Under the pieces are notes generated by a model. The model ran no database searches and was not told where the DNA came from. It saw nothing but the letters and a program-made list of their open reading frames with translations. Position numbers and translations under genes: made by a program. From Hymenobacter convexus (GTDB taxonomy: Bacteria > Bacteroidota > Bacteroidia > Cytophagales > Hymenobacteraceae), in assembly GCF_030580955.1 (NCBI RefSeq), contig NZ_JAUQON010000004.1, forward strand, positions 310,001 to 374,000: a stretch of DNA of 64,000 bases, written 5' to 3'. Shown piece by piece: positions 1-9,281 of the stretch (the first letter of the stretch is position 1; each line of letters opens with the position of its first letter).

Positions 1-1221
1 AATCTTGCCCTGGCCCACGCTGAAGTTGGTTTCGAAGGGCAGCGCCGTGATGGCGCAGCGCACCGGCTGGTAGTAGCCGAAGCCCTTCCAGGCGCCGGTG
101 GCGTCGGCCGTGGTAATGTCGAGGTCGTCGCCCGAAAACAAGCGCACTTCGCCGTTGTAGAAGCGGGCGTAGTCGGCCGGGTTGCTGTTGAAGCTGCTCA
201 GGCCGCCGTTGTAGGTGATGTTGGGGGCAAACACGGCCAGCGAGGTGAGCGGCGAGGCCAGGTTGCCGCCGCTGTAGTAGTTGTCCATCCAGCCGCTGTT
301 GGGCGTGCCCTGGTAGTTGTAGAAGGGGAACAGTTGCTGGGGGTTGCGGCCGGGCCAGATGTCGGCGCCCGTGTACACATCGTAGGGGCTGCGGCCCAGG
401 CTGTTGGCCTGGTTCACGGCCGTGGTGAATGTCGAGCCGTAAATCCAGAAATAGTTGGTGAAAATGGCATCCGACACGCGGGTGTTGGTGGCGCTTTCCT
501 GCACAAAGGGCGCGTTGGTGGCGTTGAACGTGTTCTGGTACGACACGGTGCCGCTGGAAATCAGGGCATCGTACCAGTGCATCTCCATGCCGGCCGGCTT
601 GAGCACCTGCAGCTGCTTGAGCAGGTTGCGCAGCTCCGTTACTTCGGCGAAGGTCATGGCCGATTCGGCGTTGAAAAACCAGCCGTCAAAGCCATAGTAG
701 TTGGCCACGGCAATCAGTTTCTGGGCGCCGATGTAGTTGCCGCTGGCGTCTTTCTGGCACAGCGCCACAAAGCCGGCCCGGTCCGTAAACACGGTGCCAA
801 TCACCTTCACGCCGTTGCGGTGGGCCGCCTCCACCCACGGGCGGCACGGAATGCCCACCGGGCTGGCAAACCACGTCAGCACATCAATGTACTGCCAGTG
901 GGTGAAGTTGTAGAGGTTGAATTGGGGCTGCTCGTTGAGGTAGCCCACGAAGTTGTTCATGCCGTCGGGGCACCAGTTCACCTTGGAGTTGAAGCTCTGG
1001 TTGGGGTTGAGCTGGGGGGCCAGCGAGTTCTGGCGGGTAGCCAGCGGCACGGTGCTCACGTTGGCGGGTACGGCAGTGGGGCCGGTGGCCGTCCAGGCCA
1101 TGAGCTGGGCCGGCGTGAGGGTGGTGTACTGCGCGGCGGGCTCAATCTGGGCCTGGGCCACCTGCGCAAAACCGAGCAGCGTGAGCAATAGCAGCCAAGG
1201 GCGTGCATAAAAATTCCTCAT
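1..1221 (-). CDS. Secreted GH85 endo-beta-N-acetylglucosaminidase (5' part, cut by window edge)
   Basis: The first 407 residues are visible; the 3' end lies outside the window. The ATG at 1221 is followed by a signal peptide (about residues 1-24, ending AQA). From about residue 75 the protein reads as a family 85 glycoside hydrolase barrel, with the conserved stretch FTHWQYIDVLTWF (106-118) and the segment DGWFFNAES. N184 and E186 in that segment match the family's catalytic Asn-x-Glu pair, in which the Asn orients the substrate acetamido group and the Glu is the acid/base. Known members cut the chitobiose core of N-glycans. The enzyme is probably exported and acts on host or environmental glycoproteins. 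The region after the barrel, where binding or sorting domains would lie, is not visible. It is divergent from the lipoprotein gene at 1370. Confidence 0.88.
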   Translation of the reverse strand, partial: MRNFYARPWLLLLTLLGFAQVAQAQIEPAAQYTTLTPAQLMAWTATGPTAVPANVSTVPLATRQNSLAPQLNPNQSFNSKVNWCPDGMNNFVGYLNEQPQFNLYNFTHWQYIDVLTWFASPVGIPCRPWVEAAHRNGVKVIGTVFTDRAGFVALCQKDASGNYIGAQKLIAVANYYGFDGWFFNAESAMTFAEVTELRNLLKQLQVLKPAGMEMHWYDALISSGTVSYQNTFNATNAPFVQESATNTRVSDAIFTNYFWIYGSTFTTAVNQANSLGRSPYDVYTGADIWPGRNPQQLFPFYNYQGTPNSGWMDNYYSGGNLASPLTSLAVFAPNITYNGGLSSFNSNPADYARFYNGEVRLFSGDDLDITTADATGAWKGFGYYQPVRCAITALPFETNFSVGQGKI

Positions 1222-1357
1222 ATGTAAGGCTGGGGTGAGGGGGTGAAGAGAGGGGTTGTTGGTGAAGGGAACCGGGTGGTCAAATTCGGCTCAATTTACA
1301 TACCTAAACCGTTTCAGCAACTCCGGGCCCGTCACAATTTCTTGCAGCCGGCGGCCT

Positions 1358-1365
1358 TAGCTTTG
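1358..1365 (+). promoter_or_regulatory. Bacteroidota -7 box (TAGCTTTG), probably giving a leaderless mRNA
   Basis: TAGCTTTG matches the Bacteroidota -7 consensus TAnnTTTG. It ends five bases before the ATG at 1370, so transcription should begin at or next to the start codon. No good TTG -33 element is present at the usual 19-21 bp spacing. Confidence 0.5.
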
Positions 1366-1369
1366 CGGC

Positions 1370-1729
1370 ATGCCCTCTCCCCTCACCTATCTGGCCCTCA
1401 TCGCGGCCCTCGCCCTGGCCAGCTGCCAGCAAAGCCCCAAAGCCGACAACGTGCTACGCGGCCCCGTCGAAATCGCCCAACCCACCGATAAAACGGCATT
1501 ACCGGCCGGTATGAAGACCGAAGCCGAAGCCCGTGCCCTCACGGCCGCCTACGTCAAAACCCTGCCCAACGCGGCGCTTTACGTAGTCGATTCGGCCCGC
1601 GTGAACGACAACGGGCCCACCTGGCAAGTGCTGGTGCTCCGCCGCGACTGGGCGAAACGAATGCCCAACAGCGCCCGTTTCGAAGTCAACAAAGCCACCG
1701 GCGACGTGCAAACGGGCGCGGTGAAGTAA
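1370..1729 (+). CDS. Small hypothetical lipoprotein
   Basis: This 119-residue protein has a lipoprotein signal (hydrophobic stretch followed by LASC, lipid-modified Cys near residue 19). It has a Ser/Lys-rich linker and then a small globular part (about 45-119) that probably mixes alpha and beta structure, ending in an FEVNKATGDVQ segment. The position of that segment resembles the last strand of PepSY/YpeB-type or cystatin-like folds, but no family can be assigned. It probably sits on the inner leaflet of the outer membrane or in the periplasm. It is a single-gene unit, followed by a palindromic element. Confidence 0.7.
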   Translation: MPSPLTYLALIAALALASCQQSPKADNVLRGPVEIAQPTDKTALPAGMKTEAEARALTAAYVKTLPNAALYVVDSARVNDNGPTWQVLVLRRDWAKRMPNSARFEVNKATGDVQTGAVK

Positions 1730-1741
1730 GCACTATTCATA

Positions 1742-1829
1742 AAAACTGACATTCCGACGAAGGAGGAACCTGAGTATGCTTTTCTGCAGAGCAACACTCA
1801 GATTCCTCCTTCGTCGAAATGACAGTTTT
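1742..1829. repeat. Palindromic intergenic element, GTCATTTCGACGAAGGAGG type
   Basis: Two arms of about 34 bases (1742-1775 and 1796-1829) are inverted copies with a few mismatches. The arms begin AAAACTGACATTCCGACGAA and are separated by a short loop. The element lies between the convergent 3' ends of the genes at 1370 and 1871, so its hairpin could also end transcripts from both sides. Confidence 0.8.
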
Positions 1830-1870
1830 GGGGTAGGCTCGACAGTGCCCGCGCAGCAGGCCCGCTCAGT

Positions 1871-2704
1871 TTACAGCTGCTTGCTCAGCGAGAAGCCGCT
1901 GTAGGCGTAGCCGTTCACATTCACGCCCTGCAGGGGCATGAACGACACGCCCGCCCGGCCGGCTTCCTTGTGCAGCTGCGGCACCACGATGCCCATGGTG
2001 GTGCCCACCACGTAGCCCACAATGTTGTCGGACAGAAAGTGCTTGCCGGCCTTGATGCGCGTGTAGGCCACGGCCGCCGGCACCACGGCCGCGGCGCCCC
2101 AGACAAGGCCCTCGCCTTCGTAGCCGGGGTTGAAATCGTGCAGTACCTTGGCTGCGAAGAAGGTGGCCGTGGCCGTATGGGCGGTGTGACCGGCAAAAAA
2201 CGAGTTGGTGGCGATGGCGCCTGAGCGGCCCCCGCCGCCTTCGGGGCCGTAGAGGTAGGGACGGTTGCGGTACACGTTGCCCACGGTGGTGGTGAAAATG
2301 GCGTCGGTGGCCAGCAGCGTTTCCAAGTAGAGGCCCAGCACCTGGCCGTAGCGGGCGCGCACGTTGTCGTTGAGGGCCAGCAGGCCGGGCGCGATGGCCA
2401 GCGTGGGGTAGCAAAGCAGGTCGCCGGCGGTCTGGTAGCCCTCGCTGTACCAGCCGGCCGAAAACCGGTCAAAAGCCGGCACGTCTTCCTTGCGCAGGGC
2501 GGCCAGCTCGGCGTCGGTGCGGCCGCTTTTTTGCTGCACGCGGTAGAGGCCGAAGGCGCTCACGGCGCCCAGACCCAGCACCACGGGGCCATCGACGGCG
2601 AAACGGGTGTGGTAGGGCGAAGTGGCTTTGGTCTGAGCTTCGGCGGCCGGGCCCGAGCCAAGCAACATGGTGCCGGACAACGCCAGCGAGAGTAGAGTCT
2701 TCAT
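1871..2704 (-). CDS. Exported PAP2-superfamily phosphatase
   Basis: This 277-residue protein has a signal peptide (cut near residue 24) and the three-part phosphatidic acid phosphatase signature: NRPYLYG, FFAGHTAH (the usual PSGH box with altered first residues) and TRIKAGKHFLSDNIVG, which carries the catalytic-triad His and Asp. Family members remove phosphate from lipid phosphates or from undecaprenyl or glucose phosphates. Several hydrophobic stretches suit a membrane-associated periplasmic enzyme. The substrate cannot be told from the sequence. The gene stands alone on its strand. Confidence 0.82.
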   Translation of the reverse strand: MKTLLSLALSGTMLLGSGPAAEAQTKATSPYHTRFAVDGPVVLGLGAVSAFGLYRVQQKSGRTDAELAALRKEDVPAFDRFSAGWYSEGYQTAGDLLCYPTLAIAPGLLALNDNVRARYGQVLGLYLETLLATDAIFTTTVGNVYRNRPYLYGPEGGGGRSGAIATNSFFAGHTAHTATATFFAAKVLHDFNPGYEGEGLVWGAAAVVPAAVAYTRIKAGKHFLSDNIVGYVVGTTMGIVVPQLHKEAGRAGVSFMPLQGVNVNGYAYSGFSLSKQL

Positions 2705-2875
2705 TTTCTAAATCGAATTTTTGAATGAAGCTCAAACGTGCCTTATGAGCTTGAGGTTAGCTCCGGCGCCAAAGCTGAGCCGGGGCTGGGTGTTCACCCG
2801 CTACTGCTCAGCCCGATGTCAGCCAAATTTTTCAGTCAACGGCGCCGAATTTCCGCTGCCGGCCCGGCTCCGCGC

Positions 2876-3643
2876 CTACTCCTTGACGGTGGCGCCGTGC
2901 ACGGCCAGGGCCTCGCCCAGCAGCCAGCGGCGGACGAAGGCGTCGTCGTCGGACACCTTGCCGAGCACACGGTATTTCGAGAAGATGGCCACGCTGCTTT
3001 CGGCCGCCTCGCGCACCACCGTGCCGGGGCCCACGTAGGACGAATGCACCATTTGCACGGCCCCGCCGTCACGCACCCGCAGGAAAGCCACGTGGTAATC
3101 GAGGCCCAGCACGTAGAGCCCCGGCCCCAATGCCCGCACCTGCCGCACAAAATCGGCCCGGTCCACGCCCCAGTAGCGGGTGATGTGGGCTTCGAAGGTC
3201 AGGTTTTTGATGATGCACTCCGACGTTTGCTTGGCCAGTACGGTGCGCTGCAGGCGCAGGCCGGCGTCGTGCAGCGAGGTGGTCACGAAGTAGCCGCAGG
3301 CAATGGTGCCGCGCCGGGGCTGCCAGCTGGTGCCGTAAAACGCCCACGGCGTGCCCTCCCAGGCCGGAAACACGGTGCTGTCGAGGGTGGTGAGCAGCAA
3401 TTGCCGCGCCTCGGCGAGGCGGGCGGTGCGGACGGCGCGACTGGGCGCCCGCCGGTAGCGCGCCGCCAGCCGCCGTCGGCGCGCGTCGAAATGGCGCAGG
3501 GTGGCCTGGTAGACGGGTGCGGAAAAGACGGCTGATGCGGTGGTTTGCCGGGGGCTTTTGACCGCGCTGTCGGGGGCGGCGGTTTGGGCAAAGCAACCCC
3601 GCAAGCCGGCCAGCAAAAGCGCGGCCAGAACACTGGTTTTCAC
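2876..3643 (-). CDS. Exported protein resembling NlpC/P60 cysteine hydrolases
   Basis: I chose the GTG at 3643 because the signal peptide VKTSVLAALLLAGLRGCFAQ starts there; a TTG 45 bases upstream would add an unlikely leader. The mature protein has a basic, Arg-rich helical region (about 30-75). It then has ACGYFVTTSLHDAGL, which resembles the catalytic-Cys helix of NlpC/P60 peptidases, and later LDYHVAFLRV, which could supply the His strand. The fold call is an inference from this Cys...His order; overall similarity is weak. If correct, it would cut peptidoglycan peptides or a related amide. Confidence 0.62.
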   Translation of the reverse strand: MKTSVLAALLLAGLRGCFAQTAAPDSAVKSPRQTTASAVFSAPVYQATLRHFDARRRRLAARYRRAPSRAVRTARLAEARQLLLTTLDSTVFPAWEGTPWAFYGTSWQPRRGTIACGYFVTTSLHDAGLRLQRTVLAKQTSECIIKNLTFEAHITRYWGVDRADFVRQVRALGPGLYVLGLDYHVAFLRVRDGGAVQMVHSSYVGPGTVVREAAESSVAIFSKYRVLGKVSDDDAFVRRWLLGEALAVHGATVKE

Positions 3644-3823
3644 ACGTAATGGTTGCCAGACGCTACCGGTCCCGGCTTGGGCGCACAACGACCGGCAGAT
3701 GGTGTATTATTGTGGCAAGCACCTATTTACCTCTCATGTTGCCGGCCGCCCCGGCTTTCGTGGCAACGCCCCCGCCCCTTTCCACGTTGCCGAGGTTACT
3801 TTTTGCTTTAGCGCCCGGTTTTC

Positions 3824-5101
3824 ATGTTGTTTCGCCTGCTGTTGTTTTTCCTGCTGGCGGCGCCGGCCGCGCCGGCTGCTGCCTACTCGGTGCTCACCCA
3901 CCAAGCCATCGTTGATACCACCTGGGACGGCTGCATTGCGCCGCTGCTGCAGCGGCACTACCCCGGCGGCACGCCCAAAGAAATGAACATGGCCCGGAGC
4001 TATGCCTACGGCGGGGCCATTTTGCAGGACATGGGCTACTACCCGCTGGGTTCCACCCTCTTCACCAACCTCACGCACTACGTGCGCTCCGGCGACTTCG
4101 TGCGCAACCTGCTGCGCCAGGCCCGCAACCGCAACGAATACGCCTTTGCCTTGGGCGCGCTGGCCCACTACGCCGCCGACAACGTGGGCCACCCCGTGGG
4201 CACGAACGTGATTATTCCGACGGTGTACCCCGATTTGAAGGAAAAATTCGGGCCGGTGGTGACGTACGAGCAGTCGCGGGTGCGGCACACCGAGCTGGAG
4301 TTTTCGTTTGATGTGGTGCAGGTGGCCGCCGGACGCTACCGCAGCCAGACCTACCACAAGGCCATTGGCTTCCGGGTGAGCAAGCCGGTGATGGAGCGCG
4401 CTTTCCGGCAAACGTACGGCATCGAGATGAAGCAGATTTTTTTCAACGTAGACTTGAGTGTCGCCATGTTTCGCTTCGCTGTGAACCAGCTGCTGCCGGC
4501 GGCGGCGCGGGCGGCCTGGCACCACAAGCACGACGAAATACGGGAGCTAAGCCCCCGCGCCCGGCGCGGCGACTCGCTCTACCACGCCAACCGCCGCCAG
4601 TACCGCCGCGAGTTTGGGGCCGACTACGAGCGGCCCGGCTTCGGCGCTAAGTTGATGGCAAACGTGCTGCGCGTGCTGCCCAAAATCGGCCCGCTGAAAC
4701 CGTACGCTTTCACCCTGCCCGATGTGCCGGGCGCCATTCAATTCCACCGCAGCTACCAGGCTTCGGTGGCGCAGTTCTGCACACTCACCAAACAGCAGCC
4801 CGCCGATACCACCCGCACCCTGGCCCTGGCCGACACCAACCTCGACACCGGCCAGCCCACCCGGCCCACCGCCTACGTGCTGGCCGACCGCACCTACGAC
4901 GAGCTGCTGCTGCGGCTGCACCAGCACCGGTTCCGGCACCTCACGCCCGCCCTGCGCACCACGCTGCTCAGCTACTTTGCGGCCGGCGTTCCCGTGCCCG
5001 ACCGCGAAACCGACCGCGACGACGACAACGCCCGGGAAGCCCGCAAATCCCGCCACAAAACCGAGCAGGCCCTGGCAGCGCTACGGGCTTTGCCGGGGTA
5101 G
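3824..5101 (+). CDS. Zinc-dependent phospholipase C-like protein
   Basis: The 425-residue product has a signal peptide (residues 1-20, cut before YSVLTH). The mature N-terminus YSVLTHQAIVDTTW and the downstream GALAHYAADNVGHP match the metal-binding pattern of the zinc-dependent phospholipase C/P1-nuclease-like family (PF00882), in which these His/Asp residues bind zinc. The long C-terminal part (from about 230) is rich in Arg and His and not recognisable. It probably hydrolyses phospholipids or another phosphoester in the periplasm. A TPM-domain gene follows 30 bp downstream and may be co-transcribed. Confidence 0.75.
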   Translation: MLFRLLLFFLLAAPAAPAAAYSVLTHQAIVDTTWDGCIAPLLQRHYPGGTPKEMNMARSYAYGGAILQDMGYYPLGSTLFTNLTHYVRSGDFVRNLLRQARNRNEYAFALGALAHYAADNVGHPVGTNVIIPTVYPDLKEKFGPVVTYEQSRVRHTELEFSFDVVQVAAGRYRSQTYHKAIGFRVSKPVMERAFRQTYGIEMKQIFFNVDLSVAMFRFAVNQLLPAAARAAWHHKHDEIRELSPRARRGDSLYHANRRQYRREFGADYERPGFGAKLMANVLRVLPKIGPLKPYAFTLPDVPGAIQFHRSYQASVAQFCTLTKQQPADTTRTLALADTNLDTGQPTRPTAYVLADRTYDELLLRLHQHRFRHLTPALRTTLLSYFAAGVPVPDRETDRDDDNAREARKSRHKTEQALAALRALPG

Positions 5102-5131
5102 TTTCGAGCATAAAACCCCCGTCTTTATCGC

Positions 5132-5896
5132 ATGAAAATGCCTTTTCGGTGGCTGTTGAGTTTCTGGCTGCTCCTCCTGGGGGGTTCCGGCGTGCGCGCC
5201 ACCGTGCCCCCCGCGGCCTTGCCGCCCCGCCCCGAGCCAGCCCGCTTCGTGAACGACTTAGCCGGTGTGCTCAGCGGGCCACAACGCTTGGCGCTGGAGC
5301 AAAAACTGCAAGCCTACAACGACTCGACCACCACCCAGATTGCCGTGGTGCTTATGAAAACGGTGGCCCCCTACGAGGTGGCCGAGTATGCCCAACAGCT
5401 GGGCGAAAAATGGGGCGTGGGCCAGAAAGGCCGCAACAACGGCATCGTTATCCTGGCCGCCATCGAGGAGCACCGCGTGACTATCCAGACCGGGTATGGC
5501 ATGGAAGCGCGGGTGCCGGACTACGTCACGGCCCAGATTATTGCGCAGCAGTTTCAACCCGATTTCCGGCTGAAACGCTACTACGAGGGGCTCGACCACG
5601 GCATCGACGTGATTATTCACCGGGCGGCGGGTGAGTTCTCGCCGTTCACCCCGCACCCGGCCCCGTGGTCGGAGCAGCCGTGGTGGGTGTGGCTGATTTT
5701 TCTGACCCTGGTGCCGCTGGGGCTGGGCGTGATGTACATCATGTTTTTCAAGGTTGGCTTCCGCGGCCGTAGTTCGGGCTCGGGCCCTCGCTCCCCCCTG
5801 AGCAGCTCGTCGGGCGGCGGGTCGTCGAGTAGCGGTAGCTCCAGCAGCTTTGGCGGCGGCAGTTTCGGGGGCGGGGGCAGCAGCGGCGGGTGGTGA
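5132..5896 (+). CDS. TPM-domain membrane protein with Gly/Ser tail (YgcG-like)
   Basis: The 254-residue protein has a signal peptide, then a TPM domain (about 38-165, starting FVNDLAGVLS and containing GRNNGIVILAA and QTGYGMEARVPD). One membrane helix follows (about 186-206), then a cytoplasmic tail made almost only of Ser and Gly, ending GGGGSSGGW. This layout is typical of the TPM/YgcG family; a plant member has phosphatase activity and bacterial ones are linked to envelope or photosystem upkeep. The exact function is unknown. It lies 30 bp after the phospholipase-like gene. Confidence 0.85.
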   Translation: MKMPFRWLLSFWLLLLGGSGVRATVPPAALPPRPEPARFVNDLAGVLSGPQRLALEQKLQAYNDSTTTQIAVVLMKTVAPYEVAEYAQQLGEKWGVGQKGRNNGIVILAAIEEHRVTIQTGYGMEARVPDYVTAQIIAQQFQPDFRLKRYYEGLDHGIDVIIHRAAGEFSPFTPHPAPWSEQPWWVWLIFLTLVPLGLGVMYIMFFKVGFRGRSSGSGPRSPLSSSSGGGSSSSGSSSSFGGGSFGGGGSSGGW

Positions 5897-6025
5897 AACC
5901 CGGTGGGGCCGGAGCAGCGCAAGCCCATTTCTCGTGGCGGCGGCCAGGCTTAGAAAAAGGTCGGCAATTGATGCGCTGGTGGTAATTTCACCTTTCCCAG
6001 TCCGCCTCTATTTTATTGCTTGACG

Positions 6026-8434
6026 ATGATTACACGCCTACTCTTCTTTTTTCTGGCAATTCTGATTGTTGCCCCGGCCCGAGGCCAGACCGTCCTTTTA
6101 TCGGAAGATTTTGAGAACGGGCTGGGCCAGTTCCGCCCGGTGAGCGGGCAGGCCGGGCTGGGCTGGTTTCGGGGTCCGCTGGCGGGCAATGGGGCGCGCT
6201 GGCAGGGCCGGCAGGCGGCTTTTGTGTCGGCCAGTGCCGCCGCGTATGCCCCCGTGCCCAACGTCAACGACGCCACGCATCTGTACTGCGACGTGACGTT
6301 TCCGGCCAATACAAACACGTTTTACCTGCGTCTGGATGTCCGCACCGAAGGCCAGTTCACCATCTTTCAGGCCCCGGTATCGTTCCAGCCCGTGGGCGGC
6401 ATCATGCCCTACCAGCTGCCCCAGGTATACAGCCTGACGGGCACGCCAAACCCGACGGGGCCGGCGGTTTTCACCTCCCTGCAAATTACCCTGAGCCCGG
6501 CCCTGGCCGGCACCACGCAGCGCTTCGTCTTCACCTGGAACAACCGGGCCGCCCTGCGCGAGCTGCCGGTCGCGCTCGACAACGTTCAGCTGATTGCCGG
6601 GGCGCTGCCGCCCCTGGCTGGCACCTACGCCATCGACCGGCAACAGCCCGGCGCGGCGCGCTCGTTCAGCTCGTTCACCGAGGCCATCTGGGCGCTGAAT
6701 GCGGGCGGCACGGCGGGCCCCACCGCGTTTGATGTCGCGCCCGGCCAGCGCTTTGTGGAGGCGCCGCCGGCGCTGCTGGGCACCAATGCCCACCCCGTGG
6801 CTTTCCGCCGGGCCGCGGGCGCCGGGGCCAACCCCGCCATTCAGTCGGAGGGCACCGGGATTTACCTTTTCGGAGCCAGCAACCTCACCTTCGACGGCAT
6901 TGACATCGTGCCCGGTTCGACCGGCCCCGTGGTGGGCTACCACGTGAGCAACCGCGACAACATGGCCGGGTGCCACCACGTCACCATCCGCAACTGTTCC
7001 ATTCAGCTGGGCAATTCCACGCTGTTCACCCGGGCCATTTACCAGCAAAGCACGCTGTATGCCAACCTGGGCCTGAGCGACACGGCCCGGGTAAACAGCC
7101 ATATCCGCTACGAAAACATCACCATCGACCACGCCAACGAGGGCATCCGGTTGAAATCGGATTACCAGAACATGCCCGACTTCGATGTGGAAATCAGCCA
7201 CGTCACCATTGGTTCGGGCGCGGCGCGCAGCATCGGCCAAACCACCCGCATCGAAGGCACCAACGGCATTTACGCCAACCGCCTGAACGGCCTGCGCGTG
7301 CACGACTCGGCGATTCAGGGCTTGGTGGGTTCCAACGACCAGCTGCACGGCATCTACCTCCAGGATGTGGTGGGGCCGCGGCCCACCGTGGTTGCCAACA
7401 ACCGCATCGAGAACCTGGAGTACCTGCTGCCCAACGTCACGGCCGGTTTCACGGGGGTTTATGGCGTCCTGATGGTGCAAACCACGGGGGCTGGGGCCAA
7501 CTACCCGGCGCCGCCGGCCGACGTGCAGGTCTTCAACAACCAGGTGCAGAACCTTTTCTATAGCGCCGCCCCCACCTATGGGCCACGCATTGAGGGGTCG
7601 GTGCAGGGGCTTTTCTTCACGGTGAATAACGCCCCGACCAGCCAATACCTGGTTGCCAATAACACGGTGGCGCTCAGCAACGCGGCCACGCCGGGCGTGG
7701 GCCTGCTAAACTTGTTTCTGGGGTGTGCGCAGCCGGCTCATGGCCCGGTGGAAGCCATTAACAACCTGCTGCTGGCCACCACGCCCGGCAGTGGCCCACG
7801 GTCGGCCCTGCTTATGCACGTCGACGTTCCCCGCAACCAGGGAGCGGCCACGGCCACCAATCTACGCCTCGACCACAACGATTTCGTGCTGAACAGCGCG
7901 GCCCAGGGCGACGTCGGCCACCTCCACGTGGATGGCACGTCGACGGCCACGCCCTTCGTGGGCCACACCCTGGCCGACTGGCAGGCCCTGACACAGCAAG
8001 AAAAACACGCGCGCGACCTCGACCCCCAATTTGCGCCCGGCCCCGACCTGCGGCCCACCAACCCGGCCCTGGCCCGGGCCGGCGTGCTCTCCAAGCTGGT
8101 CGTCACCGACCTGGCCGGCCAGTCCCGCGCCACCCCGCCCGATGTGGGCGCCCTGGAGTTTTCGCCGCCGCTGGTGGAAAGCCCATCGGATGAATTGCAG
8201 GCCTGGCCCGTTCCTTTCACCGACCAGGTGACGCTGGCCTTGCCCACGGGCTTCGTCGGCGAGCTGCAGGCCGAACTGCTTGATGCGATGGGCCGCGTGG
8301 CCTTCCGCCAATTCCTAGCGGCTGGCACTGGCCCCCGCCAGCTAACGGGGCTCGGGCAACTGGCGCCAGGGTCGTACGTGCTGTGCCTGCGCTCGGCCCA
8401 GGGCGATGTGCTGCGGCGGCACCTATCCCGCTAA
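6026..8434 (+). CDS. Secreted beta-helix protein with type IX secretion sorting domain
   Basis: The ATG at 6026 starts a signal peptide (MITRLLFFFLAILIVAPARG, cut before QTVLL). Residues 25-190 look like a jelly-roll carbohydrate-binding or adhesion module (starts LSEDFENGLGQF). Residues 200-700 look like a right-handed parallel beta-helix, with repeats such as NLTFDGIDI, HHVTIRNCSI and NITIDHANEGI. The last 80 residues (from about AWPVPFTDQV to the end) are a type A T9SS sorting domain. It is therefore probably exported through the type IX system and fixed to or released from the cell surface. Polysaccharide binding or cleavage is possible, but no catalytic residues can be assigned. Confidence 0.85.
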   Translation: MITRLLFFFLAILIVAPARGQTVLLSEDFENGLGQFRPVSGQAGLGWFRGPLAGNGARWQGRQAAFVSASAAAYAPVPNVNDATHLYCDVTFPANTNTFYLRLDVRTEGQFTIFQAPVSFQPVGGIMPYQLPQVYSLTGTPNPTGPAVFTSLQITLSPALAGTTQRFVFTWNNRAALRELPVALDNVQLIAGALPPLAGTYAIDRQQPGAARSFSSFTEAIWALNAGGTAGPTAFDVAPGQRFVEAPPALLGTNAHPVAFRRAAGAGANPAIQSEGTGIYLFGASNLTFDGIDIVPGSTGPVVGYHVSNRDNMAGCHHVTIRNCSIQLGNSTLFTRAIYQQSTLYANLGLSDTARVNSHIRYENITIDHANEGIRLKSDYQNMPDFDVEISHVTIGSGAARSIGQTTRIEGTNGIYANRLNGLRVHDSAIQGLVGSNDQLHGIYLQDVVGPRPTVVANNRIENLEYLLPNVTAGFTGVYGVLMVQTTGAGANYPAPPADVQVFNNQVQNLFYSAAPTYGPRIEGSVQGLFFTVNNAPTSQYLVANNTVALSNAATPGVGLLNLFLGCAQPAHGPVEAINNLLLATTPGSGPRSALLMHVDVPRNQGAATATNLRLDHNDFVLNSAAQGDVGHLHVDGTSTATPFVGHTLADWQALTQQEKHARDLDPQFAPGPDLRPTNPALARAGVLSKLVVTDLAGQSRATPPDVGALEFSPPLVESPSDELQAWPVPFTDQVTLALPTGFVGELQAELLDAMGRVAFRQFLAAGTGPRQLTGLGQLAPGSYVLCLRSAQGDVLRRHLSR

Positions 8435-8476
8435 AATCCCGCTAACCGAAGTCCAATGCTTGCTAATTTGCCGCGT

Positions 8477-9160
8477 ATGATACGGATACGAACCTACCTG
8501 TGGGCGGCCCTGCTACTGGCCGCGCTGCCCGCCGCGGCCCAGCGAGCCAAAGTGACCAAAGCTACCGTGTTCAAAGACGTGGACGGCCGCGTTATCTCCA
8601 AAGACGAGTTCAGGGCCAAGCTGCGCACCGGCCAGTTTGCCGTGTACGACTACCAGGCCCAGGGCCGCGCCTTCACCTCCATTTCGCTGCGCAAAGCCGA
8701 CACGCCCGACGCCGTGCGTACCCAGGCCCTGAGTCCGGCGCGCACCTTCGGCACGGCCGCGCCGGCCTTCAGCGGCGTGGATGTCCGCACGGGCCAGCCC
8801 GTGGCGCTGGCGGCGCTGCGGGGCAAAGTGGTGGTGGTGAATTTCTGGTTTATCCGCTGCCCGTACTGCATCGAGGAAATGCCCAACTTCAAGAAACTCA
8901 CCGCCGCCTACCGCGACAACCCGGACGTGGTGTTCGTGTCGCTGGCGCGCGACAAGCCCGAGGCGCTCCACAAGTTTCTGGCCGCGCGCGGCGACTTCGG
9001 CTTCGCGGTGCTGCCCGAGATGAGCGACGTGGCCCGGCAATTTGGCGTGCTGGGCTACCCCACCACGGCCGTCATCGACCGCCAGGGCCGCTTCGCCTAC
9101 GACCAGGAATACACCGACAACACGGCCCGGCTGAGCGAGGCCATCGGGCGGGCGCTGTAA
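8477..9160 (+). CDS. TlpA/ResA-like periplasmic thioredoxin
   Basis: The start at 8477 places the signal peptide (MIRIRTYLWAALLLAALPAAAQ) at the N-terminus; an ATG seven codons upstream is possible. A short unassigned region (23-88) precedes an AhpC/TSA-thioredoxin domain (about 92-227) with the active site C128-P-Y-C131 in NFWFIRCPYCIEEMP and the cis-proline in GYPTTAVID. Such proteins reduce disulfides in exported proteins or haem-binding apocytochromes. A TAATTTGC box lies just before the ATG and may give a very short leader. Confidence 0.86.
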   Translation: MIRIRTYLWAALLLAALPAAAQRAKVTKATVFKDVDGRVISKDEFRAKLRTGQFAVYDYQAQGRAFTSISLRKADTPDAVRTQALSPARTFGTAAPAFSGVDVRTGQPVALAALRGKVVVVNFWFIRCPYCIEEMPNFKKLTAAYRDNPDVVFVSLARDKPEALHKFLAARGDFGFAVLPEMSDVARQFGVLGYPTTAVIDRQGRFAYDQEYTDNTARLSEAIGRAL

Positions 9161-9281
9161 GGCCCCCCCACCCCGGGCGCGCGTGGGGCCCGGGCGGGCG
9201 TCCGCGCTAACCTTTCGGGGCCGGGCGGGGTACACCCTGCACACCCGTAGGCCGCTCGGGCCGCCCGGGCCGCCGGCTTTT

